Below, piece by piece: positions 25,811 through 33,613 of a stretch of DNA of 46,316 nt. Every line of letters starts with the position of its first letter. The stretch's first letter is position 1. The position numbers were made by a program, and so were the translations under genes. The stretch lies in contig NZ_JAIVFV010000039.1 in assembly GCF_020829445.1 (NCBI RefSeq), forward strand, positions 1-46,316, in the 5' to 3' direction. A model generated the notes under the pieces. That model was given only the letters and a program-made list of their open reading frames with translations, searched no databases and was not told the DNA's origin. The stretch comes from Nostoc sp. CHAB 5836. GTDB taxonomy: Bacteria; Cyanobacteriota; Cyanobacteriia; Cyanobacteriales; Nostocaceae.

Positions 25811-26119
25811 CTACGGTGTATACACAAGTGACTTATTTTTAGGACTTACGCAAAATCATGAAAAAACGAACCGCCATCGCGTAGCGTCTCCCCTTCTCCC
25901 AAAGGGAGAGGCTAGCGCCAAGGGAGAAGTACGCCAAGTACGCCAAGAAATAAGAGTTGCAGAGAGTTTTTGCGTAAGTCCTGATTTTGCTCAAAGCGCT
26001 CTCAGCCCTAACAAGAACAGCCCCAACCCTTCAACAGAAGGAGAGTCAATCTTCAAAGCCCCTCTCCGCTTCGGAGAGGGGTTTGGGGAGAGGTCTGCCG
26101 ACTTGTGTATACACGGTAG
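25811..26119. mobile_element. CTACGGTGTA-type element hosting a second MITE
   Basis: The ends CTACGGTGTATACACAAGT and ACTTGTGTATACACGGTAG match with one change. Flanks ATGTTTGGGAG and ATGTTTAAGAG are a worn 10-11-bp duplication. Inside lie an AGGACTTACGCA element (25841-25982) and the CTCCG/CGGAG repeat (26047-26108). The ORF 25761-26171 across it is not a gene. Confidence 0.7.
25841..25982. mobile_element. AGGACTTACGCA-family MITE, 142 bp
   Basis: A perfect 12-bp inverted repeat (AGGACTTACGCA/TGCGTAAGTCCT) encloses AAAAAACGAACCGCC and two small GC-rich repeats. The unit lies inside the element 25811-26119. Confidence 0.75.
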
Positions 26120-26281
26120 ATGTTTAAGAGAGGGGAGACATAAGGCAACTCCAAGAAATAAATTATCCTAAAGCCCACTTTTTAAGTGGGATATAAGACT
26201 TTGAAAATACGCCCTAGCTTTCAAAATTGGTACTTTAACAGCACAACTACTAACTTTATGATGATTTTTTAGCTTTTTTTA

Positions 26282-26297
26282 AGTGATTTATATCACA
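26282..26297 (+). promoter_or_regulatory. CRP-type palindrome upstream of the nuclease-ParA operon
   Basis: AGTGA-TTTATA-TCACA matches the TGTGA-N6-TCACA site of CRP-family regulators at 9 of 10 arm bases. A possible -10 box CATAAT lies at 26318-26323, so the palindrome would be centred about 41 bases before transcription start, the position for class II activation. The cAMP receptor proteins of Anabaena and Synechocystis use this consensus. Regulation is inferred. Confidence 0.5.
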
Positions 26298-26340
26298 CCT
26301 AATAAGAAAGACTATGCCATAATCTAGCAAATATCAGGTT

Positions 26341-27744
26341 TTGTTTCAAATCCAAGAATTATTTAGAGGTAAAAAAATATTGCCTTTTAATCCTGAGCTG
26401 TGCCGTAACGAAAGCGAAGTTGAAAGCAAACTCATAGTGCAATATTTGCTACCGCAGCTAGGTTATACTCCTGACACCTGGCATCAAGAAGTTGCCGTTG
26501 GTAGTATCCGCTTAGATTTCTTAGCATTTGCCGCACAAGTGATTCCCTTTGTTTTAGATGCCAATTCGCCGTTGAGTGTCGTCATGGAGGCAAAGCATCC
26601 CAAACAAAACTTAAATAATCATGTTATCCGACTCAGGCATTATTTAACCAGTTTGCATATCAAATATGGATTGCTGACTAATGGCAAAGAAATCAGAATT
26701 TATCAAAAATTGCAATATGATATTCAGCTAGTATTTCAATGTTCTGGCAAGGAAGTTGAAGCAAGAATAGAGGAAATTAAAGGTTTAATTGCTAGGGATA
26801 GTTTCAAAAGTAGGCAGTTTAAGAATAATTTGGAAATTCCAGTAAATGGAAATAATTCAATTATAGAAACTCAGAAAGAAAATTCAATGAAGATAATCGC
26901 AATCTATCACAACAAAGGCGGCGTTGGTAAGACAACTACAGTAGTTAATCTGGCTGCTGCTATCCGAAAAAAGGGTAAAAGAGTTTTAGTAATTGATTTT
27001 GATAGTCAAGCTAACACTACCTTTGCCACAGGCTTAGTCAAATTTGATGATGAAGAATTTGATGATATCAAGGATTCTAACCTTCTTCAAATATTGCAAT
27101 CTGAAGAACTTTATCCTATTTCGGAAGTAGCCAGAAAATCTAATTTCTGTAATCCTGAAATTGATGTTGTTCCTGCGCACATCGATTTGATGAGAAATGA
27201 AATTGATTTAAATGCTTTTGAGGGTAGTAGACTGGTACTTATTGATAAGTTAGAATTTGTAAAAGATAAATATGATGTTGTCCTTATAGATACTCCACCA
27301 TCACTTAATCTGTATGCGAGAATTGCTTTGATTACCTCCGACTATCTTATTATTCCGTCTGATCTAAAACCTTTTGCAAACCAAGGATTAACAAATGTTA
27401 AAGAGTTTATCAAAGGTATCAATACATTTAGAAGACAAATAAGAAAACCTCCTATTGAAACTTTAGGTATCCTTGCTTGTAAGATATCTACTAATAATCA
27501 ATTTGTGAGACATACTTTACCTAAAAGATTAGAAGCAATTCCAAAACGGTATGATCTTCAAGTCATGGATACAGTAATTTACGATAGAGAGGATCTAGCA
27601 AAATGTGCTGAAAAATCTCTGATGATAGGAGATATCGAGATAGCTGATCCCGTTTCTGTACTTGATTTTAAGCCAGATTCAATTGCTGCACAAGAATTTG
27701 AGTTACTAGCAATAGAAGTTTTACAAAAAATAGGGCTAACTTAA
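26341..27744 (+). CDS. Fusion of HsdR-N-like PD-(D/E)xK nuclease domain and ParA ATPase
   Basis: The protein has 467 residues. Part 1 (about 15-155) resembles the N-terminal nuclease domain of type I restriction HsdR: E28 in SEVESK, RLDF with D59, then VMEAK with E83 and K85, the full E...D...ExK set. Part 2 (183-467) is a complete ParA/Soj ATPase: NKGGVGKTT (deviant-Walker K192, P-loop K197), IDFDSQAN (D219, D221) and VVLIDTPP (D317). The start is TTG at 26341, since TAA lies 21 bases upstream in frame and CAGG is close. An internal ATG (26887) could make ParA alone. The next gene overlaps the stop by one base. I do not know this fusion as a characterised system. Confidence 0.85.
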   Translation: MFQIQELFRGKKILPFNPELCRNESEVESKLIVQYLLPQLGYTPDTWHQEVAVGSIRLDFLAFAAQVIPFVLDANSPLSVVMEAKHPKQNLNNHVIRLRHYLTSLHIKYGLLTNGKEIRIYQKLQYDIQLVFQCSGKEVEARIEEIKGLIARDSFKSRQFKNNLEIPVNGNNSIIETQKENSMKIIAIYHNKGGVGKTTTVVNLAAAIRKKGKRVLVIDFDSQANTTFATGLVKFDDEEFDDIKDSNLLQILQSEELYPISEVARKSNFCNPEIDVVPAHIDLMRNEIDLNAFEGSRLVLIDKLEFVKDKYDVVLIDTPPSLNLYARIALITSDYLIIPSDLKPFANQGLTNVKEFIKGINTFRRQIRKPPIETLGILACKISTNNQFVRHTLPKRLEAIPKRYDLQVMDTVIYDREDLAKCAEKSLMIGDIEIADPVSVLDFKPDSIAAQEFELLAIEVLQKIGLT

Positions 27745-28490
27745 TGAAATTGTCCACATCACTTGTTGCTGTCAAAAAAATTACCCCCAGCAAGCCTCGT
27801 TCAAATTTTGCAGATGATGATATAGAACAAGCTGCTCAGTTAATTTTAGAATCTGAAGGGGTTATTAACCCTATTGTAGTCCGCAGAACAAGTTTGCAAT
27901 CTTTTGAAGTAGTAGATGGAGACTTTGAGTATTATGCTGCGGCTAGAGCTAGAGAAATAGATATTCGTAAAGGAGAGATGATTGGAGTATTTATAATTGA
28001 GTCGGAAAATGAGGAAACTTTAACTAAGCAAGTTAAATTTTTTAGAAAATCAAAAGATCCTATTGCCAACAATGTATCTGTTAGTTCAGATGGTATTGAA
28101 CCCCGTTTCATCAAGATAGAATCTCGCATGAAAGACCAAGAATCACGTTCTGAAAAACGCACTAATGGATTGGAAGAGAAGTTGAATGGTCAAATTGAAA
28201 ATATTTATAACCAACTAAAGGAACTGGAAAATAGACTTCCAAAGGAACTGGAAAATAGACTTCCAAAACCAATTGAACCATTAGAAGCACTTAATACTTG
28301 GAATCTAACTAAACTGACTCATAAATTGAGCCGGATTAATGTCAAATCTCAAATAATCGAAAAAATATTCAGTGAACGAGAAGCAAATGGTAAATATTTA
28401 TCCTTTAGCGATGCCGTTAATCGTATCAAAGGCTTAGGTGACAAAACAATGCTAAAGATTATCGACAGTTTTGCAGAGGGTACTGTCTGA
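27744..28490 (+). CDS. ParB-like N domain, coiled coil and C-terminal helix-hairpin-helix
   Basis: The protein has 248 residues. Residues 10-75 look like the ParB/Srx fold: ITPSKPRSNF, VINPIVVRR, then VVDGDFEYYAAARARE, where ParB has the G-E-R-R loop that binds CTP. Here the Arg pair is replaced, so CTP use is doubtful. A coiled coil (about 120-175) contains an exact 24-bp tandem duplication (28218-28265) giving ELENRLPK twice. Residues 218-242 (SFSDAVNRIKGLGDKTMLKI) form a helix-hairpin-helix, a DNA-backbone-binding motif in place of the usual ParB HTH. Its ATG overlaps the ParA stop, so the pair is translationally coupled. It probably partners the upstream ATPase. Confidence 0.7.
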   Translation: MKLSTSLVAVKKITPSKPRSNFADDDIEQAAQLILESEGVINPIVVRRTSLQSFEVVDGDFEYYAAARAREIDIRKGEMIGVFIIESENEETLTKQVKFFRKSKDPIANNVSVSSDGIEPRFIKIESRMKDQESRSEKRTNGLEEKLNGQIENIYNQLKELENRLPKELENRLPKPIEPLEALNTWNLTKLTHKLSRINVKSQIIEKIFSEREANGKYLSFSDAVNRIKGLGDKTMLKIIDSFAEGTV

Positions 28491-28523
28491 CTTTATTCTA
28501 TAAAGTTAAAATTGGTGGCTAAT

Positions 28524-29279
28524 ATGGATAGTCTGGAATCTAAAATTGTTGAAATATTAAAACGTGGAACTCCCATAAAGGCAGTAAAAATTGCTAATAT
28601 GCTGGGAGTTGAAAGACGAGAAGTCAACCATTACTTATATTCTTCATTAAAGAATATGGTTGTCCAAGATAGTGAGTATAAATGGTCATTGAAGACAAAT
28701 GAAATAGGTAACAATCAGCGTATCCCAACTCAACCACAAACACCTCAAAACCAATCATCAAAACCTGGAACGCAAAACAACGTCTACAGTTTTACCAAAA
28801 AAGAAATTCGACAAGATACTCCGATTCAACCACCAATTCAGCCAAATCAATCCTCACAACCTGTCAAACATGAAAAACTGGAGAAATTTTATCAACAAAA
28901 TTTTCAACCAAACTCTCAAATTCCATCGTCACAACCTGTAAAGCAAACTAATCCCTATGAAATTGTCACCAGAGAACTTTCTCAATTATCTTCTGAGGAA
29001 AAGATAAAAATTCTAGAAAATGCTTTTAGACAAGATAGATATGCAGAACTAGAAGATCAACAAATAAATGCTCTCCAATCAATTTTAGAAGAAGCTAGGC
29101 GGGAAGTGAATATAGCCAACACCGCTTATACACAAGGGAAACTAAGCTTTTGGAAGACTAACTCTTTAGCGATCGCAGTCCTATCTATAGCCTTAACTCT
29201 GGGTACATTCTTCATGATTAGTCAACTGAGATCCAACTCAACTTACCAACCTACCCCAACTATTCGACAAAATAGGTAG
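28524..29279 (+). CDS. Z-alpha-like winged-helix protein with C-terminal membrane anchor
   Basis: The protein has 251 residues from the ATG at 28524, with GGTGG 5 bases before it; an upstream TTG/GTG is less likely. Residues 1-57 are a winged helix (IVEILKRGTPIKAVKIANML, then RREVNHYLYSSLKN and YKWSL). The order R31, N35, Y39, W54 matches the K, N, Y and W that contact Z-DNA or Z-RNA in Z-alpha domains; the wing prolines are missing. Residues 58-145 are Gln/Pro-rich and disordered, 146-205 helical, and 214-234 one membrane helix near the C-terminus. It lies 33 bases after the ParB-like gene. I infer that it tethers nucleic acid to a membrane. Confidence 0.65.
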   Translation: MDSLESKIVEILKRGTPIKAVKIANMLGVERREVNHYLYSSLKNMVVQDSEYKWSLKTNEIGNNQRIPTQPQTPQNQSSKPGTQNNVYSFTKKEIRQDTPIQPPIQPNQSSQPVKHEKLEKFYQQNFQPNSQIPSSQPVKQTNPYEIVTRELSQLSSEEKIKILENAFRQDRYAELEDQQINALQSILEEARREVNIANTAYTQGKLSFWKTNSLAIAVLSIALTLGTFFMISQLRSNSTYQPTPTIRQNR

Positions 29280-29414
29280 ATTCGCCAACTTCTTTGCAGT
29301 TTTCCTCTCAGCCAATGCTGTTTATCATTCTTGCACATAGTGGTGCATCAATTCACTTATAACGCCCCCAAAGGTTTAAAGTTGCTACCTCAATTTTTTC
29401 GCGCTAACTTACTT

Positions 29415-29557
29415 AGTACAGCGTTTCATTAATTCGTAGCGAATTCTCTGCGAACCTTTGCGCTTCCCTTTGCGCCCCTACCCTGCGGGAAGGCGAAGCG
29501 CCTATGCGTTTAAATTTCAACCCTCAATTCGCCACGATTTTACGCTGCATCTGTACT
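29415..29557. mobile_element. AGTACA...TGTACT MITE, copy 2 (143 bp)
   Basis: This is an inverted copy of 9118-9259, with the same ends and inner blocks (TTCATTAATTCGTAGCGAA, CTACCCTGCGGGAAG, CGCCACGATTTTA). It fills the gap between the three-gene operon and the 2TM gene; the rest of 29280-29638 shows nothing else. Confidence 0.8.
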
Positions 29558-29638
29558 TAGTTCTCGCAGTCTAATAGTAACGGCTGCCACAAAAACCTTA
29601 GAATGAATAGGGTGTATTGAAATCTGTAACAAATATTT

Positions 29639-29896
29639 ATGCCTCCTCGTTGGCCTCGCAAACCCGATCGCAAAGACCCTGATTACCGCAAGATCGATGA
29701 CCGGATGAATTTTGCCGTCCATGTGGCGATCGCTGCTACTATTAACTCTGGGTTGTGGTTTTTCCACATCTTAAAAGGCACTACCTGGGAGTGGCTGCCC
29801 TGGTTCACTGCAAGTTGGACAATATTAGTGTTGGTGCATCTAATTTATATTGCTGCGATCGCCAACTACACCGAAACTCCACCCAAATCCACCTGA
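29639..29896 (+). CDS. 2TM domain membrane protein
   Basis: The 85-residue protein has two hydrophobic helices (about 25-43 and 55-76) with NFAVHVAIAATINSGLWFF and LPWFTASWTILVLVHLIYI. This is the 2TM-domain pattern found in many bacteria, of unknown role. The ATG at 29639 has a weak upstream site. It stands alone, 119 bases before the DUF3181 gene on the same strand. Confidence 0.75.
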   Translation: MPPRWPRKPDRKDPDYRKIDDRMNFAVHVAIAATINSGLWFFHILKGTTWEWLPWFTASWTILVLVHLIYIAAIANYTETPPKST

Positions 29897-30015
29897 AGAC
29901 TGACTCCTGATGCTGGGGCGATTGTAACCTGTGGTAGTGGAATCAGCCTGTTAATTAAGTGATAATGTAAAAAAGCCTGAGATTTCGCACTCTTTCTGAA
30001 TGTAGGGTTATTTTT

Positions 30016-30324
30016 ATGGCTAAGACTAACACCACAGAACTACTGGAAGCCCTAGCAGCCGAAATTGGCGAAAACGTCTACATAGACGTTGCCAAATGGC
30101 ATCTTTATTTATCTAATGCCAAACTCCATACTCTTGTTGCCGAACAACTGTATCCCTTAATTACTTCCAACGCTGTAAATGAAGACCGAGTTTTACAAGT
30201 CTTGGCATCGATTCCAATAAAAATTGGCGGCGGTAGACGTGAAGTTCCTTTAATCGATTTACTACCACTGCAATGCCAAGTCACCTTAGTAGATATTCTG
30301 GAAAAATATCAACGCGAAATCTAA
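30016..30324 (+). CDS. DUF3181 family protein
   Basis: The 102-residue soluble protein has EALAAEIGENVYIDVAKWHL and KLHTLVAEQLYPLI, matching the cyanobacterial DUF3181 family. Its function is unknown. The length is normal and no special neighbour is evident. Confidence 0.85.
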   Translation: MAKTNTTELLEALAAEIGENVYIDVAKWHLYLSNAKLHTLVAEQLYPLITSNAVNEDRVLQVLASIPIKIGGGRREVPLIDLLPLQCQVTLVDILEKYQREI

Positions 30325-30746
30325 TCGCTAAAACTAAGATTATTTGAATTAGACAATTTTATCGGTTAGCATTCCCTCACTCAAGATGCTGAATTGGGAA
30401 TGTGTTTACTATGTCAATTTTCTAAAAATACAAATACAGATAGACATAGATGAATCTCGTCTAATTTATAGCGGTTCTCAATTGTGTGAAATACAGACCT
30501 AACCCCCACCCCCAACCCTTGGAGGGAAGGGGAGTAAGCCTCAAAGCCTCTCTCCTTTTAGGAGAGAGGTTTGGAGAGAGGTCAAAGTGTATTGCTTTCA
30601 TTCGAGAAGCGCTATATGTGTCCATATTTGGTAAAATTTTCCTTTAAAAATTAAGGAATATCGACGATCTAAATCAGTTTAGATGTGACCGAGTTTATAT
30701 TAAGACTCGCTCTGAATTTTCATGGAAACTTATTGAGGCAATTTCT
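30325..30746. other. Intergenic region with G/C-rich hairpin repeat
   Basis: At about 30515-30583 lies an ACCCTTGGAGGGAAGGGGAG / CTCTCTCCTTTTAGGAGAGA repeat of the kind seen at 15780 and 37285. No gene or RNA is visible in the rest. Confidence 0.5.
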
Positions 30747-30962
30747 ATGCTTTTACAAGTCAAAGATAGTGGTGAATTGGTAAAAATCGTTGAAATTCAG
30801 GAATTACTTGACCCTAATAGTGATGTTGTTCATGCAAAAGACCAAGAAGGTCAAGAAGAACAACAAGCTGATACTTTTAAAAAAGAAAATCTTGTTTTTC
30901 CTTCAGGTGAAGTTTTACCACGCTGTTGGTTAGATGCCGACTATAGACACGATAACGCTTAA
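30747..30962 (+). CDS. Conserved small cyanobacterial protein, unknown function
   Basis: The 71-residue acidic protein begins MLLQVKDSGELVKIVEIQEL and ends with VFPSGEVLPRCWLDADYR. A FPSGE.LPRCW ending is, as far as I recall, widespread in cyanobacteria without an assigned function. The ATG at 30747 and the codon use look like a real gene. It is monocistronic; a GATCCCCCC/GGGGGG hairpin repeat follows near 31031. Confidence 0.65.
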   Translation: MLLQVKDSGELVKIVEIQELLDPNSDVVHAKDQEGQEEQQADTFKKENLVFPSGEVLPRCWLDADYRHDNA

Positions 30963-31149
30963 TGATTTTCAAATTAGGTAATTAATGGGAGTAAGGGCAA
31001 TACGCTTCGGTTAGTATGTTTGGTTCTCGGAGATCCCCCCTTTTTTAAGGGGGGCTTTTCGTCCTATTTATCCCGTTTTTAAGATCTCAATGAGCAATGC
31101 TGTGCCCTGATGAGTGGTCTGTGATTCCATGCAATTGAGAACCACTATA

Positions 31150-31632
31150 TTATGTGCCAGTTGATGATACTTCTTGTTCTGCTACCGTCGCCGTTTCATT
31201 CTGCTGAAACTTCGGGAAAAATGTCTTAGCAATCCAGTCAGTCAAGATGTGAGACAGTAACCCTAAAGGCCCAGCAAACAAAGACAAAGCCAGAGAATGA
31301 ATTGTCCAAATACCCGTTTTTTGCCCTTCCCAATAAATCCAGCGACCGACGAATAAATCCATCACTAAAAAATGAATCCAACCCGTTGCAGCAGCTGTTT
31401 CATCTGCAAAAAATCGCGCAATATCAGCTAGTTGGGGATTGGATAAAGCTTGGGCATTTTCTGGCGTAATGCTGTTGATAAACAAATACAAATACGCCCC
31501 AGCCAACAGCATAAAAGGTAAGTATGATGACATAATCTGCCGTGTCACTTTCCAATTTGGCAATAAAATCATCAACGCCCAAAATGGCAATACAAAAAGA
31601 TTGGCAACGTTAAATAATTGGGAAATAGTCAT
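31150..31632 (-). CDS. ABA4-like membrane protein (DUF4281)
   Basis: The 160-residue protein has about four hydrophobic segments: LFNVANLFVLPFWALMILLP, LPFMLLAGAYLYLFI, TGWIHFLVMDLFVGRWIYWE and LALSLFAGPLGLLSHIL. The WIHFLVMDLFVGRW block is the hallmark of the ABA4-like family; plant ABA4 is needed for neoxanthin formation. In cyanobacteria a carotenoid-related role is plausible but unproven. Confidence 0.85.
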   Translation of the reverse strand: MTISQLFNVANLFVLPFWALMILLPNWKVTRQIMSSYLPFMLLAGAYLYLFINSITPENAQALSNPQLADIARFFADETAAATGWIHFLVMDLFVGRWIYWEGQKTGIWTIHSLALSLFAGPLGLLSHILTDWIAKTFFPKFQQNETATVAEQEVSSTGT

Positions 31633-31770
31633 ATTTTTGTCAAGTGAAGGATTTTCAGTTATTATTATTTTTTCGTTTTTCCGTCATAAATGCAAAACAA
31701 CACACGAGCTTTTCGACCTTGAGGTAAATTCGTACGTACTTCATAAGTTACTTTTCAGCCATTTACTCTA

Positions 31771-31960
31771 AGTACAGATGCAGCATAAAATCGTGGCGAA
31801 TTGAGGGTTGAAATTTAAACGCATAGGCGCTTCTCTACGAGACGCTACGCGAACGCCTTCCCGCAGGGTAGGGGCGCAAAGGGAAGCGCATAGGCGCTTC
31901 GCCTTCCCGTAGGGTAGGAACGCAAAGAGAATTCGCTACGAATTTATGAAATGTTGTACT
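31771..31960. mobile_element. AGTACA...TGTACT MITE, copy 3 (190 bp, with extra small repeats)
   Basis: Same ends and core as 9118-9259, but about 48 bp longer because the small GCGCTTC...CCTTCCCGCAGGGTAGG unit is present twice and a CTCTACGAGACGCTACGC block is added. It lies just upstream of the ABA4-like gene, in its promoter zone. Confidence 0.8.
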
Positions 31961-32057
31961 AAGGGCGATCGCCCCAATCTCCCAATCCCAAAGCCAGGGT
32001 CGATGGAGTATTAGAAAACTTTAAACAAAATCTATTCAGATATAGCCAATAAATGGC

Positions 32058-32220
32058 TATAATCTCTACTGAGAGCAGTAAGAAGCTACCTCAGACTGAT
32101 TAAGAAGACCTTAATCAATAAAAAAAGTAATCCCGTCAAGGGATAGGGGATGTCTGGTAGTACATCCAAGGCCACTAATCCCAATATCCAAGGATGTCCA
32201 TCCTGAATTTGGGGTAGCTT
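32058..32220 (+). ncRNA. Candidate structured non-coding RNA
   Basis: TATAAT at 32058-32063 could start a transcript near 32070. AAGCTACC (32083-32090) pairs with GGTAGCTT (32213-32220), enclosing three local hairpins: GATTAAG/CTTAATC (32098-32116), ATCCC/GGGAT (32130-32144) and GGATGT/ACATCC (32148-32167). GGATGT recurs at 32192-32197 and could pair with the same ACATCC, giving an alternative fold. There is no ORF, and it is unlike the repeats of the window. I do not recognise a known RNA family. No clear terminator follows. Confidence 0.4.
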
Positions 32221-32463
32221 AAACCTAAATTTCAAACGTCTGACTATATTTGACTATGAGATTTGGAACTATACCAATTTTAAAAATAATTGAGGGGCAA
32301 TCTCCCCATGCTTGCTTTCACCAATAAAAAGCAGTCACAAGGCTATTACCCCTAAATATTTTGAGCGTTTTTAGCTCTTTCCTCCGAAACAGCTATGAAT
32401 TATCCTTCATCAGGCTGTCTGGATTTATGACTCCACACACCATACTCCGCAATCTCAATACAG

Positions 32464-33180
32464 TTACTCAGCAGTGACGAGTTCAGTACTACCGCGTGTA
32501 CGACGCCGTGTAAGGCTGTTGTACAACATGACACCGATCGCCTTGATCAAATTGCCTTCCAATTCCTGGAACATCTTCATGTTCGTGCCAAAGGCGGCGT
32601 TAGCTTCATCAACTATGCGATCGGTTGTAGCATCATCAAGGGGTAATTCATCCAAAATTTGACGATACTTGGCTTTGAATCCCTTCTCATCAGGAATCTC
32701 TGGAAACTCATAAAAGGCTGTTCCTTGCCCATCAGACAAATTCATCGCTGTTACAGCAATGTTTTTGAGAATTTGTCCCCCGGATAAGTCACCCAGGTAA
32801 CGGGTATAGGAATGGGCGATTAAGAGTTCTGGTTCTGTTTGAGATATTTCCCGAATGCGCTTTACATAAGCTTCACCTGCGGGAGATAGTTTGATTTGCT
32901 CTCTCCAATTGAGACCAAAGTAATAACTCAGGTCTTGCTCTAAGGTATACTTGCGGTTTAACTGGGGAAAGTTAATTTTAGAAACTATTGGGTGCTGGCT
33001 ATGCTTTTCCATTTCTTCTTCCATCGCTGAGTAGACGAAGTAGAAGTTAGCAACTAGTTTCCGGTAAGAGTTTTTCTCGACTACTCCTTTTAAAAAACAC
33101 TTGACAAAACCTACATTTTCTGCCATTGTGTGGGCTTTTTTAGTGCCTACACGTAATTTGGTTGCTAAATTGCTGCTCAT
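32464..33180 (-). CDS. ho1: Heme oxygenase
   Basis: The 238-residue soluble enzyme opens heme with ferredoxin electrons to biliverdin, CO and iron, the first step of phycobilin synthesis. The proximal heme ligand is H17 (TKKAHTMAE); the distal helix has YLGDLSGGQILK, and a YSAMEEEM helix is present. Length and motifs fit cyanobacterial HO-1. It is not next to other bilin genes in the window. The region 33181-33451 upstream is AT-rich with no repeat. Confidence 0.96.
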   Translation of the reverse strand: MSSNLATKLRVGTKKAHTMAENVGFVKCFLKGVVEKNSYRKLVANFYFVYSAMEEEMEKHSQHPIVSKINFPQLNRKYTLEQDLSYYFGLNWREQIKLSPAGEAYVKRIREISQTEPELLIAHSYTRYLGDLSGGQILKNIAVTAMNLSDGQGTAFYEFPEIPDEKGFKAKYRQILDELPLDDATTDRIVDEANAAFGTNMKMFQELEGNLIKAIGVMLYNSLTRRRTRGSTELVTAE

Positions 33181-33451
33181 GCTAAATTTCTCAACTTTAA
33201 AAAGTTAACTGCCGGAGTTTTAATTCACTAACGGCTAAAAAAGCCATTAAAACGCTACCTTAAAACTATTTGATGAGAATTTATATTAAAAATTTTTAAG
33301 CTGCGATGATTTGGTAGTTTTTTACACAGCAATAAGACTGCTGATTACTGTTACTAATTTGATCAATTCCCTTTGAGTATGCCACAGTATGTAGTACATT
33401 GGTACTGCATGAATGCGATCGCGCTGTTTAAAATTTGATACTAAGGCACTA

Positions 33452-33581
33452 ATACCAATTCTTCATGAAGATGCACTAAATTTTTTAATGACGAACCGCA
33501 AACGCGAGTGCGTCTCGTTAGAGAAGAACGCCAAGAAAGAAAGGGATAATCATTAAGTGCAAGTTTATAGAGAATTGGTAT
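33452..33581. mobile_element. ATACCAATTCT-ended MITE, 130 bp
   Basis: The ends are ATACCAATTCT and AGAATTGGTAT, with further imperfect pairing inward (GATGCACT / AAGTGCAAG). The core has AATGACGAACCGCAAACGC and a GCGTCTCGTTAGAGAAG small repeat. It ends 32 bases before the methylase gene. Confidence 0.7.
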
Positions 33582-33613
33582 AAAAAATCCGCTTACTGCT
33601 ACGATAATTCCTT

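Noticed and set aside
25761-26171. 136-residue plus-strand ORF
   Set aside because: It lies wholly within two nested repeats and has no conserved protein pattern.
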